From Theristus sp. LFF4_11 (Eukaryota; Nematoda; Chromadorea; Monhysterida; Xyalidae), in contig JASANC010004156.1 of assembly GCA_030248135.1 (NCBI GenBank), positions 1 through 64,000 on the forward strand: a DNA stretch of 64,000 nucleotides, read 5' to 3'. Below are positions 33,615 through 44,897 of the stretch, piece by piece. Each line of letters begins with the position of its first letter. Position 1 is the stretch's first letter. The notes under the pieces were generated by a model. It was not told the DNA's origin. It searched no databases and saw nothing but the letters and a program-made list of their open reading frames with translations. Made by a program: the position numbers and the translations under genes.

Positions 33615-36600
33615 TCAAATGGCTAAAACTGAAACAGAAAGTTGGCTAAAAGGTGTTGCTGACTGACGTGAAACAAAAAAAAACAAAACACAACACGTGA
33701 AACAAGCAAAGTGTGAAAACAAAAACGGACGAATGAGCTTGCGGATGGAATGATCGGGCGAGCAGAGCTGCGTGATCTGCTGTTTCATTGCTGCGAGTGT
33801 TGCCGCGTCGAGATCGGAGAGCGACAGCCGCTTGCGCCACAGTTTCACGGTTTCAGCTGCCGATTCGGCAAGGCCCGGCAGTAGCGACTCCAGGGTGCTG
33901 AGCGAATCAAAAGCAAAGTATTCTCAACATTGCAGCCAATAATAATAATTGCCGTGCAACCAAACGCAACCGACTGCAGACGCAGCGCGTTCAGCCGACC
34001 TGTGCGTGCAGCGTTCGAGCACCGTGAGTGCGTTCGCCTTGAGCGTCTCCCTGAACTGGCTGACATCGGCGACATCTCTGCCGGCCGCCTGTGCGCTCAG
34101 CATCACCAACGAGGTGCACACGGTCAGCTGTAGACAACGGGCGTTCACATCACGCAGACGCACTTCGTCGACCAGCAGCGACTGAAAAACATGCCACTCC
34201 AACCAAGAAACGGCCGCATTTGATCGAGCTGCCGGTCGGCGTTGGCAGCCGAGCGCTGCATCTGGCTGCACGCCTCGACCGGTGATTTGCAAAGTTTGCG
34301 AGATCGAGGTGGGGTTAGAGATGTCAAGAAAAAAAAATTTCTATTTTTTTCTTTAAAAAAAAATTTTTTTTTAATTTTTTTTTTAAATGAAAGTTGTTCA
34401 GAATTTTTCAGGGAGTCCGAATATCACCATCTGAGGAGCCACCGACTTACCATATGACCCCCACTCATATGGGAGGAGGGTGAAAATTTCAGACTTGGTT
34501 TCGGCGACCCCATTTTCCCACCGACGACATCACGTCTCGTGTTTTGCCTCTCAATTCACCTCAAATAACATGGAAACAAGTTCCACAACAAACCGGTGTG
34601 ATCATGCTGACGACACGAGGCGAAACAGCAACGAGCAACCAACGAAGTTACGCTTGCAGTGGCAGACAGTGCAATTTCCACCTTTCGAGATCCTGAAAAA
34701 CGATGCGTAAATGTGAGTTCTCTGCTTCTATCTCACCTTAGCGACATCGGAATTTGTTGAACTAGCCTTTGCGACGCTCAAGTACTTCAATGCGCGAGTC
34801 GATCATCACTCACCAAGGCTGAAAACAGTCGATAAATCAATCCAGAATACCACCTGCAGCGTTGAAGACTAAGTGACAAGGTAAAGTCAAAGAAAATTTT
34901 TGTTGAACTTTCGAAAAATTATGCCAAAAACGGCATTTTCAGGGCACATTAAAGAAAAAATTTCAAAAATTTTTAATAAAAAAAATAAAAAAAAATGCTC
35001 ATTTTTTTTACTTTTTTTTTAAAAAAAAATTAAAAAAAAATATTTTTTTTGACCCTTACATCTCTAGGTGGGGTGGCGTTGGGTCGATGTTGAACGTTAC
35101 GAGCAACAACAACAACGGCATTAACACTCGTTGCAAACACACACCACCGAAGCAGACGTAAAAAAGAGCCTCTCGTTTGCGTCTGTTTGCGTTTCGCTTC
35201 AAAAAAGAACCGTGAATTGCGGCTGATGAGCAAGACGACTCACCTCAGGAAACGGCCACTCGTCGTTCCACTCAATCAGCATGAGATACGCTTCGCACAG
35301 GATTTCATTCTGTTGCGCTTGCGACAGGCTGCCTTGCACGGTTGCACACGTTTCGCTGTCGGCTGTTGCAGACGGTTGCACACTAGAACTTGCTGGTGGT
35401 GATTCAGTGGTGATGGCAGATTGCGCCAAGTGACGGCGCTTTTCGGCGGACACGGCCGGCTGGTTGCGTATCGCCGCCGTGCAACGTTGATACGCACGCG
35501 CCAGCCAGCGCTCCGTGTCGCGCAAGCCGTCTGCAATCGCATTCACGTTCGCTTCCGGTTTCCTTTCAATTTTCACTTCTCTTGTTTTCAAATCACTTGT
35601 TTCCACACCGTTTCTCCAATCTCACCTGGATTCGAGCGCAGAAACTGATCAAATTTCTCGCGTTCGTACGCGACCGAGTTCTCTTGTATCGTCGGCCGCA
35701 ACGACGATATCGTGTAGTTCGCCATGTCCAGCTTCATCAGGTCAAGCAGTTGAAAAATGCCGCTGAAAAGATGCGGCTTGCGTTGTGGACTATGCAAGCA
35801 ACAGCAACAAAACGGATGCACAATAACAGCGCACCGATACAAGGGCACGAGCTGGCTGGTTTGTTTGAGTGCGTGCAGCTGCGTGTCACGTGCGGGCGCA
35901 CACAACCGCTGCATCACGGCCAGTATGAACTGCGCCGTCGGCATGAACTCCACGTGTCTGTCCGTCGCGCAACGCCGTCGCATCACATCCACGTCCAAAT
36001 TCTCGTCAATCTCCGCCGTCAGCCGCGTGTGCTGCGGCAGCAGCAGTGATTTCAGAATCTGGTTTAATGAAGAGCAAACGTAGAAAATGGTGATTTCAAT
36101 GAGGCGCTCATTCAATTGGCCGCCATTGAGACTGACTGAGCAATGGCCGGGATTGTGTCTGGTTTTGTGGGATTTGCAGCTGTCTCGTCTCGTTTCGTTG
36201 AGATCGCATCCGGTCTCGTGGAAACTATTAGAGTCGGCAAGGACGTGTCTCATCTCGTGGCATTTTGGCCGTCTCGTAACAACGAAAAGCGCTGTTGTTC
36301 ATTTTGTTCTTTCCACTCGCTCTTACTTTTTAGTTAAACACAACCTTGTCCGGTTTATTTGTCGAATCAAAAGTCACCTGTTTGATTTCGTCGAGCAAAT
36401 CCAGTGCCATGTCAAAGACGGGCGGCTCAGCAATGAGCTGCTCGTTGAGTTTGTCCCAGAAGGCCCGGTGCATCTGCTCGTGCACGCGTTGGTCGAGGCT
36501 GCCCGATGGCGGCGCCGTCTGCTCCAGCTGAAACACGTGCCTGCGGTACTCAGCAGAGTACGATCATGCGCACGTCTCGTTTTGCTCGTCAAAAACAACA

Positions 36601-37622
36601 ATTATTTTAGTGAGGGACAAGTTAAAGCTCGTGCCCATTTCAAAACGATTCCGTTCGTCAGGGGTTTTATTTTGAAATCCAATGAAATTCGGATCAAACC
36701 GAATGGATGTTATCGTATTTTATGTGTCATAACAACCTGTGTTGCCGAGGTGCCTCGGATTCTTTTCAGAGCTACCTTGAAGTTCGGGTCTATCGCGATC
36801 TCATGCGCAATGGACATGTTGTCGAGGCCAATCGCTGTTCGCATCAACTCCTCCAATCCAACGAAACGCGGCGGCGAGTTGCCTGGATTTTCAGTCGAAC
36901 TCCAAATTACAAGCAATCAGTTAGCTGATTGGTTGGTGATCACGTGATGCATGCTGCTTTCTGTGCAGGCATTGCTGTGGGGGCGCAGTTCGCTTTGCAC
37001 AGAATGCGTGCATTGCGCGATCACCAACCAATCAGCTGATTGCCTATAATTTAGAGTTTGACTGTACGAACAAAGCTTTACAGAAGAATATGCTGGTTCG
37101 GTTCGTTGCTCATAATGACCCAACAATCAGTCAGCACCAAAAAAGTTCGGTTTGTCACCCCCACGGGTTGTCTCGTCTCGTGCCTTTGCCTGCTGCGTCT
37201 CGTGGAAATCCTGTTTTGAAGCGGTTGCCACAGGTCTCTTCTCGTGGCATTTTCGCTTGTCTTGTTCCAAGCCTCCTCTACTACTAATAACTAAATAGTG
37301 CTGCAGCTGAAACTGACAGTCTCATCTCACCGACAAAGCCAGCGGTCACCACAGCTTGTTCGCGTTCTGTTCGTTTTCGGTTCTGTTGATCGTGTTGCTG
37401 TGTTGCGTGTCGAATGCTGCGCGGTGGCGTCTGCTCGTTCGCTCGTGCTGCCTGTTGCGTTTGTTTCACTGATTCCACCGTTCGCACGTCACATTTTGAT
37501 TGATGCCCTGGCTCGGCATTATTGGCACCACTGTCACTACCACTGCATTGCTCATTGCTCGATGATTCTGTTGATTCCCGCTCTGTTGCGTGCGTCTGCT
37601 TCTCTGATCTTCCATCGCTCAT
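33615..37622 (-). CDS. TCP11 (T-complex protein 11)-family protein, 8 exons
   Basis: Exons 37622-37331, 36882-36776, 36527-36378, 36058-35835, 35762-35626, about 35578-35244, 34181-34000 and 33897-33615 join in frame to about 569 aa, close to vertebrate TCP11/TCP11L proteins. The first exon is a hydrophilic Ser/Glu/Gln-rich leader. Diagnostic segments follow in order: SPPRFVGLEELMRTA with NMSIAHEI; GSLDQRVHEQMHRAFWDKL; LLDEIKQ; ILKSLLLPQHTRL; MQRLCAPARD; GIFQLLDLMKLDMANYTI and SLRP...AYEREKF. The C-terminal exons carry the helical LSLSDLDAATLAAMKQQI. The family is cytoplasmic; in mammals TCP11 is tied to sperm cAMP signalling, but the molecular role is poorly defined and not readable here. 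The start codon is the first Met of the leader exon. The exact acceptor of exon 6 (35578) and the C-terminal end are the least certain points. Confidence 0.88.
34316..35066. mobile_element. hAT-like MITE, family L (TAGAGATGT ends), in a TCP11 intron
   Basis: TAGAGATGTCAAG at the left and CTTACATCTCTA at the right are inverted ends. The exact 8-bp TSD GGTGGGGT lies at 34308-34315 and 35067-35074. Length 751 bp; the A/T-run-rich interior is related to family C (shared words CAGGGAGTCCGA and GTTGAACTTTCGAAAAATT). It sits between TCP11 exons 6 and 7. Confidence 0.85.
36892..37074. mobile_element. Family F-type MITE next to the TCP11 exon 2 acceptor
   Basis: The left CAGTCGAACTCCAAATTAC and right ATAATTTAGAGTTTGACTG are inverted ends. 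Inside, a second inverted pair, GCTGATTGGTTGGTGATCAC and GATCACCAACCAATCAGC, brackets a 75-bp centre. A TA follows the right end; the left flank is TT, so the TSD has decayed. The left end lies 9 bp outside TCP11 exon 2, inside the acceptor region. Confidence 0.7.
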
Positions 37623-37706
37623 GTTCCTGTGCGCTTCGCTTGCCACTTGGGGTGAACCGCTGAATGAAAGAGACTGAAAACAAACAAACAATGAAAACCG
37701 GGGCAA

Positions 37707-38629
37707 TTTCCATCATAGCGTAGGCGTAACTGACTACAGCGAAACGTAAACTGACTGACTGACTAGACTAACTGACTAATGGTTTGATTTTCGGTATTCA
37801 TTTTGTTTGTTTGCTATTTTATTCAATTATTTGAACGAATTGCGGTGATATTGCTGCAAATTAAAATGTAATCATAGGATAATCAGTAATAACATTTGCT
37901 GCAACGCAGTTCTAGCCACGTTAAAATTGAAGTTTAAAAAAAAAATTTTTGTTTTGAAAGTTTTTTTAGTTGATTTCATGATTGTCTTTTCGGTTTCTGA
38001 AAAATAGTTTTCGGTTTCGGTTGAAAAATTATGAAAATTTTCGGTTTCAGTAGTTACGGTTGGAAAAATGCCAATCAGGAGTTTCAACAGACGTGTGTGC
38101 TGGCGTGCAGCGAACACACTCACTCGACACACAGCTTGTGCATGCACTAAGATGCCCAGTACACGTGAAGCACTATAACTGCACGCCTAACTAGTGAGGC
38201 AAAAGCGCAACGGTTAGTTTTTCCCGCTAAAAACGAACAAATGCCTGTGGTTCAGTTCCTAGCGACTGCTATTCATTTTTTCGTTTCAAAAAATTCATGA
38301 TATTCAAATGAATAGAATAGGTTTTCAACAACAATTTTTGCATTTGCCTCAGAGTAGTCAGAGAGACCAACAGGGAAAAGCGTTTCTCCCAACCTCTCGT
38401 GACAACGTTGAAAGAACAACGATAATCAAAAGCACGGTGTTATTTGAAATATTTGAAACACACAAATATTATTTGAAATATTTGAAACACACAATACCAA
38501 TTTAATCAATTGATTGAATTTTGCATATGTTGACGTACGGATTTAGGCTTTTTAGGTCAGTTTCTAAAATTATCCGGCACGGCACGTCACGTCATGTCTT
38601 CATTCATACCTCCCTTTTTGCCGTCCGTC
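37707..38629. other. Upstream region of TCP11, no gene
   Basis: Contains CTGACTGACTGACTAG-type short repeats (37750-37780), a GGTTTCGG-word-rich stretch (37985-38060), and a ~27-bp tandem duplication of ATTTGAAATATTTGAAACAC (38438-38492). No coding or promoter motif was assigned. Confidence 0.4.
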
Positions 38630-38637
38630 GACGCAAG

Positions 38638-40134
38638 TAGGGATGGATCCGGCAAATTTGCCGGAATCCGGGCCGGATCCGGCAAAAGCCCATTCCGGCC
38701 GGGCCGGATCCGGCAAAAATTGCCGGAATCCGGACCGGAATGGCCTTTTTATGTCTAAAAAAACATGTACGCACATTTCGTCGCTTCTTCATCACATTTT
38801 CAGCATAAAACAGCACAGACACAGAAACAAAGTCAGCAAGACACAGCACGTGAACCAACCAAAAATTACAACAACAACAATTGACAAAATTCACATCGCA
38901 TAGGGATAATCAAGTGCTGGCAACACTCCATTCAGAAACATGACCTTTTCGGCTGTACGAGTTGACAGACGAGATCGGCTGTACGCAAACTTCAGAGAAC
39001 ATTCGTTCGCTTGCCACGCTTGTTGGTAGCGGTGCCAGGTATCTGCGCGCGATTGTCGATAGTTTGGGGTATTTAGACGAGTTCAGCCGCCAAAAGTCTA
39101 GCATTAGATCACTTTTGTCCGGTTCGTCGATAAAATCATCCGACTCGTCATATTTATTTCGCAGCGCAGTTTGTCTTCGAGACTGGATTCGCCTGACGGG
39201 TTGCGCGGTCGCGCAGCGTGAAACTCGATGCCTCCGTAAAGGCCAGTCGATTTCTTTTTTGGTTCGGGCTTGCGTTCACTTTCGTCATCGTCGTTGTTCG
39301 CGATCTCGGATGTATCGTCGCAGTTTGTGGGCGTCTCCGGTCGTTTCAAGATTTTCTTTGCAATGCGAAGTAGTTCACAACGAATCGTGCCTTCATTTTC
39401 GAAGACGACTGCAGTATTCTTGAATCGCGGATAAACGTACGTGGCCATGATGTTGGATTCGTTGTGGAAAAGCGCACGGAAGCGTGTGTCGATGCTGGTC
39501 AGCAGCGTTTCTTTCGTCGTACCAATGCCACTCGCATCGACTTGTTCGATGCGCTGCTTCAGTGCGCAAACGGCGGGCGACACCATTGAAATGGATTCGT
39601 CGTCTCGTGGATTCGTCGTTGGGGGGGGGGGTTATCGGGTTTTAGGTGATCACGGCATCCCCGCACACCCACGGTAACACACGTCGCTAAAATCGCTGGT
39701 GTTCTGGGGCTCACAAAAAAGCAACTGTTTGACAGCTAACTGAATATGACCAACGAAGATGGCTGATTTCAAAAAAAAACCTGCTATTGTTCATCAACAA
39801 CGTCGGCCAAAAGCTGGCAGCCACGTGGACGATCTTTTTAAAGTGGACGATGCTGCACATAAGTTTACCACTCAAAACAAAAGCAGTGAACCATTTACCA
39901 TTGAACAGAACACTAAAGAAACGCTCACTGATCACATGTCAAATGCACAACAACAAAACCAACAAAGCACCGAAACAAATTTGTCAAACCATTGAACAGC
40001 TTTGAAACGGAGGAATCAACTGGTTAATTCGCGGGTCTCGGCCATTCCGGCCGGATCCGGCAAAATTGCGCCGGAATCCGGACCGGATCCAATTTTAGGC
40101 GCCGGAATCCGGACCGGAACCGGCTCCATCCCTA
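38638..40134 (-). mobile_element. hAT element, family J (TAGGGATGG ends), with decayed transposase
   Basis: TAGGGATGGATCCGGC and GGCTCCATCCCTA are inverted ends. The exact 8-bp TSD GACGCAAG lies at 38630-38637 and 40135-40142. The subterminal regions are dense in CCGGATCCGGC / GCCGGAATCCGG words. At 1497 bp it is larger than the MITEs because it retains part of a transposase on the minus strand. Confidence 0.85.
38910..39586 (-). pseudogene. hAT transposase C-terminal remnant
   Basis: The minus-strand reading 39586-39104 encodes a helical, Lys/Glu/Asp-rich segment (LKQRIEQVD, ATYVYPRFKN, RIAKKILKRPE). It continues after a frame change near 39165 into LDFWRLNSSKYPKLSTIARR and LAPLPTSVASERMFSEV. 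The pattern WxxN...YPxLxxxARxYL...PxTSVxSERxFS is the hAT dimerisation domain. The N-terminal DNA-binding and catalytic regions are missing, the frame is broken and the end after FSEV is lost, so it is non-functional. Confidence 0.8.
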
Positions 40135-40142
40135 GACGCAAG

Positions 40143-40340
40143 TCGACGTGCGCAGGTATGAACGAGCAAAAAATCTAAAACCATCCGGCACGGCACGTGA
40201 CACGTCACGTCTTCATTCATACCACCATTTTGCCGTCCGTCGACGCACGTCGACGTGCGCAAGTATGAACGAGCGCGTGATCTAAAGCTTGACGTGACGT
40301 GCCGGATTACTGTTTTTTGCATCATGAATGAAGACGTGGC
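40143..40340. repeat. Palindromic tandem repeat hosting element J
   Basis: Units of roughly 110 bp contain CCGGCACGGCACGT, CGTCTTCATTCATACC, TTTTGCCGTCCGTCGACGCA and the palindromic CGTCGACGTGCGC. One unit left of J (38568-38637) is completed by 40143-40170; a second follows to 40285. No coding role is apparent. Confidence 0.55.
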
Positions 40341-41812
40341 GTCGTGACGTGACCAGTACCGTGGGCGGGGGGGGTGGGGGGGTACACCCCCCCAGAGCAC
40401 CAGAGCCCGTCGGGTGGGGGGGGGGGGGGGGGGGCACCGTGCCACCCCCCCCCCAATAAACCCGGGCCCCCCCCCCCCCCATCGGACCCCCCCCCTCGAA
40501 AATTTGGCCGACACCCCCCCCATGAAATTTTGTCTGGCGGAGACCCCCCCCCCCAAAATTTTCGGTTTGCCTACTTTATTCAAAAAGCGTAGAATATAAT
40601 GCGCTCTAGAAATTTTAATTTTGTATTGGTTATTGTACTTGTTAGTTTGCAAATGTCTGGAAATAACAAAACAAAAATCGACGGGTCTCAAACGAATAGA
40701 CACTGCAATGAACCAACAGCAAGATAAACAGAAATGGAACAGGGTGGGCAAAATTCCAGGGAGTGGGCGAGGTGACGGGGTTGCGCGTGAGAGTGAAACA
40801 AATTGACGGCGATGGGAATGGGGTGGACGCTGCTGAGTGAAACAAACAGGCTCGATCGGGTCCTGGCGAACGTGGCAGGGAGAGTGGAGTGAGTCTTGTG
40901 GTGTCGTCGGCGGAGTTGCTGAATTGAGGAAGTAAGTTGAGTTCGAACACAAGCAAACATCTTGAGGCAACCTGAAATAATCATCTGTTTCGTTTTTGGC
41001 GGAGAAACTCATTTGGAATTTTAGTCGAACTTTGGTGCGATATCACAGTTCTCAATAAACTGAGAAACTCAATTCGCCGTTTACACGAGACCGATGATGA
41101 TGAATCAGAATGATGAATCAATGAAGATGATGATTAGAGCCACATTGTCACGAGTCATACAATTCGACCAAATAGAACCAGCATTACTCTCAGATCGGAA
41201 GTCTGCACGTCTGGGCTCAACTGGCTCAAGATCAATCAACCTAATAATTTGCGGCAGCACAACCGGTCAAACGCCTGCACAGTCCTGCACAACACTCAGA
41301 TTGGGCAGATAAAGATTTTTCGTTTGATCGTTCAGTCAGCTGCTCGGCATCGTGTGGATATAGTGAATAAAATGGTGAATAAAGTTCGAACCGATTTTCA
41401 AAAGCATATTCCGTTTCATTCCTTGTTTCAGAAAAATTGACGTTTCATCGCTCCTTGCTGTGTGCAGTGATTGTTAGGGACGTTTAGGTGTTTTTCCTAA
41501 TCACCTAAGATCGGAGCATGTGTAAAAGTAAGGTTCGGAGCGTGTGCTGCATGCTCATTGGAAAGTGCAGGTGCGATGCCGATGCCCGTGCGCGTGCGTT
41601 TTGAATAAAGAAGCATTACGAAAATTTTCTGCACACCCTAAATTTTTTTTCGAAAATCATGATTTTTTTGTCTATAAAGTCTATAATATAAGCTGAATAT
41701 ATGATAACTTGACCATCTTCATTGTAATTTCAAAGATTTTGCAGCTAAATTTAGCGTTTTTCCTTTAAAATTTAAGCGAAAAAATTTCATGGGGGGGTGG
41801 GGGGGGTGGACC
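40341..41812. other. Two family H fragments around an unclassified ~1-kb segment
   Basis: Positions 40352-40562 carry the left part of family H (CAGTACCGTGGGC onward). Positions 41622-41812 carry its right-central part (TTTCTGCACACCCTAAATTT onward). Between them, 40565-41620 has no clear coding content. CCTGGCGAACGTGGCAGGGA (40862-40881) recalls the region next to an LTR retrotransposon primer-binding site, but LTRs were not demonstrated. Confidence 0.45.
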
Positions 41813-42530
41813 TAGGGTTGTTAAACAAAAATGAAATTTTTTTTTTAAAAAGTGATTAAAAAAAACAAAAATGCCGATTTTTTTTTTTAAAAAAATTCGA
41901 AAAATTTTCCTCTAATATGCTCTGAAAACCTCAATTTTGGCACAATTTTTCGAAAGTTCAACAAAAATTTTCTTTGATTATACCTCGTAAAACCTTTAGC
42001 AGTCGATTTTGGGCCGTTTTACCGACTGATTTTAGGCTTCGACAACATCTGCGATGAAGTTTTTGAGCGTCCCAAAGCTTAGCCTACCATTTCCGATGCA
42101 GATAAGGTGACGATTCGCCTCGCAGAGCGTCCGATTGTGCTCGCTGCTCCGTTTGCAAGCGCTACGTTGTCTGGTTGCTGCTTCGTGTCGTGTCGTCGCG
42201 ACACCATCAGAAGAATTGATCGAATTTCAAGGCGGTATGTTTGTCTTCACTTCAGCATTAGCTTAGCTGGGGACAATTAGTGACGTTTTGGAGGTCAAAA
42301 CACAAGAAGAGGCATGGTGACGGTTTGGAAAAGGGGTAATTGAGGTCACCAAAACAAAATCTGCAAAGTTCCGCCATACGGGAGTCATTCGGGAGGCGCT
42401 TGCATATCATATGTGGTTCTTCGGACTCCCTGATTGATTTAGCACAACTTTGATTTTTGAAATTTTTTTTTTAAAAAAAAATTTTTTTTTTAAACAAAAA
42501 TGACGATTTTTGTTTTTTTTAACAACCCTA
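41813..42530. mobile_element. Family C hAT-like element, complete ends
   Basis: TAGGGTTGTTAAACAAAAAT and TTTTTTTTAACAACCCTA are inverted ends. The interior matches the copy at 3225-4146 in reverse orientation (GTCGTGTCGTCGCGACACCA palindrome near 42190). The flanks (GGTGGACC and CCCCCCAA) do not form a TSD; the left flank is family H and the right flank family B, so rearrangement is likely. Confidence 0.7.
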
Positions 42531-42813
42531 CCCCCCAACCCCTCGGCTCTGGAACAACTATGCGTAACAGACGTCAGCCCGAGCGCAGTTTTTGTCAGTT
42601 TTTATTTTTGTCAACCATCAGATTTTCCTCCGGCATTTTTTTCATTTATTCGCGCGCCGGTGGTAGGGTTGTTTGTCACACAAAAATCGGAATTTAAAAA
42701 AGTGAAAAAAACAAAAATGCCGATTTTAAAAAAATCGAAAAATTTTCCTCTAATATGCTCTAATTTTTCGAAAGTTCAACAATTTTTTTTGATATTACTA
42801 ACGTACCTCGTAA

Positions 42814-43397
42814 CATAGTTGTTCCAGAGCCGAGGGGTTGGGGGGGGGGCCGATATCATAGTTGTTCCAGAGCCGAGGGGTTGTGGGGGGGGGGCGATAT
42901 AGATAGCTGGAGCAAATTTTCCAGATAGATAGATAGCTGGAAAATTTGGGGGGGGCCGCGGGGGGGCCATGTGACTTTCGGGGGGGGGGCGGTCAAAATT
43001 TTGAAATTTGATAGATAGATAGCTAAAACGCTAAAATACTATAAAAACAGCAAAATAATGCTAAAAATAACTAAAAATCATGTATAAATGCATATTTTAC
43101 CTAAAATTAGCGAAATTTTCATGAATTACAAGCAAAAATGGTAAATTTTAGTCAAAAATTGACTCATTTTATGTCTTCGAAGACAAATTTTTTAGATAGA
43201 TAGCTGGCTGAGAATTTTTTTAGATAGATAATAGCTTAGCCGAAAAACCTGTCTGATAGAGATAGATTCGAAAATTCGTTGGGGTGGGGGGCCGGCCGGC
43301 CCCCCCAGGCCCCCCCCCCCCTAGAACAACTATGGACGATAGATAGCTGGAGCAAACTTTCCACATAGATAGATAACTGGAAAATTTTGGGGGCGGG
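42814..43397 (-). mobile_element. Family B element inserted in another family B element
   Basis: The outer copy begins CATAGTTGTTCCAGAGCCGA at 42814. After 43 bp it is interrupted by an inner copy (42857-43334) with both termini (CATAGTTGTTCCAG and CTAGAACAACTATG). The outer copy then resumes with CGATAGATAGCTGGAGCAAA. The flanks GCCGATAT and GACGATAG match 6 of 8, as an old TSD would. Confidence 0.7.
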
Positions 43398-43823
43398 GGG
43401 GCGTAGGGTTGTTAAAAAAACAAAAACAAAAATTTTGGGACACCCTGGAGTAGAACTATTCACTTTTCAAGCACTATTCACTTTTTATAAAACTGACCAC
43501 AGCCCCCCCCCTAGAACAACTACTGTATTACCTCTATTAAACCCCCCCCAAATTAACCACCCCCCCCAAAAAAAATAAACCCCCACCCCCTCGACAAGTT
43601 TCCAAATAATCCCCCCAAAAATAAATCCCCATGGGGGTTTATTAGCAGTAGCGAAAGCGGGACCTCGGGTGAGGGGGGGGGGGGGGTGTTTGCCTAATTT
43701 TGGAGGGGGGGGGTCAGGTGCCTTCTCGGTGAGGGGGGGTGCACGGGCAGCAAATTTTCCTGAGGGGGGTGCACTGGCAGAAAAATTTCGTGAGGGGGGG
43801 TGCACGGGATCGCACGGGTAATA

Positions 43824-44897
43824 TTATCTTTTCGTACGAAGGAGGCTTAGTAATGTTGAATGATGTGTGGAAAAGCCGCACACTGAAAAAATGTTTCGCG
43901 CCAGAGCGTAGTTCGAATATGAATTAAAATAAATTTTGTTTACAGTCGAACCCACTAAAATGTGGAATCAGCTGATTGGTCGACCGAGCGGAGGCTGCTC
44001 ACACTCCGCACCGTTCTTTTTTCGTGGATTTGGATTTTATTGAAACGTGATTTTATGAATTTCCTGCACCCTTTTTGTGCTAAAAATAAACTCAAAGGTT
44101 AGAGACCGCGAAATTTAGAAAATTTTTATTCCACAGCTCAACTCAAAATGTATTTTTTGTTTAATGACGACGACGACGTCGTCGCTTAATTTTTGCGTGT
44201 GGACTGGAAAATAAAAGCCTGAAAGGAGTGAGCTGTGCCTGGTTTGCTGCGTGCACCAAGTAAATGAACACAGCAGCTTACCAAAAACAACTTGAAAACG
44301 AAAAAATGAAAAATGAAAGCAAAGTCGTCGTCGTGTCGTCGTCGTCCGCGAAGTCGGAACGCATTTTTTTTAATTGCGGACGCATGTCGATCGGTCAGCT
44401 AGGAATGAAACCCCCTTCAGCTGGCTACACAACGCACTCATTTCAGGCTTTTGTCTTTCAGTTCACACGTAAAAATTAAGCGACGACGTCGTCGTCGTCG
44501 TCGTCGTCAGTAAAAAATGCATTTTGAGCTGTTGAATAAAAAAAATTGAATTTCGCAGTTCTCCAACCCTTTGAGTTTATTTTTAGCATGAAAACGGTGC
44601 TGGAAATTCACACTCATTCAAAAGAAACACGTTTCAATAAAATCCAAATCCACGAAAAAAGAACGGTGCGGAGTGTGAGCAGCCTCCGCTCGGTCGACCA
44701 ATCAGCTGATTCCACATTTTAGTGAGTTCGACTGTAGTGAGAAAACATTTTGACTGGTTTTTTCTCAATTTCTTGCACGAATCTGTCGTCAGAATACGTT
44801 AAGTTTTTGTTCATTTAAAATTGCCGCGCAGCCATGAAACATTTTCTCTATCTGTGCGTGCAAACGCATATTGGGTCACGTTTAATGAGAAAGATAA
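43824..44897. mobile_element. Family E MITE inside A, itself interrupted by F
   Basis: TTATCTTTTCGTACG and GAGAAAGATAA are inverted ends. The TA duplication lies at 43822-43823 and 44898-44899; the empty family A site reads GGGTAATACCAAA. Without the F insert it would be about 280 bp, matching the copy at 12543-12814. Confidence 0.8.
43943..44734. mobile_element. Long palindromic MITE, family F (CAGTCGAACCC ends)
   Basis: CAGTCGAACCCACTAAAATG and CATTTTAGTGAGTTCGACTG are inverted ends. The TA duplication lies at 43941-43942 and 44735-44736; the uninterrupted E copy reads TTTATTTAGTGAG there. The arms stay complementary for about 200 bp or more, including GACGACGACGTCGTC stretches, around a ~250-bp centre. 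A 71-codon open stretch in the centre (44264-44479) has no recognised domain. Confidence 0.85.

Noticed and set aside
40850..40890. LTR retrotransposon primer-binding region
   Set aside because: A short resemblance only; no matching long terminal repeats or gag-pol frames were found nearby.
40095..41012. 305-codon open frame on the minus strand
   Set aside because: It runs through family H G/C tracts (Gly- and Pro-rich translation) and into unrelated spacer; codon use is repeat-driven, with no domain or splice support.
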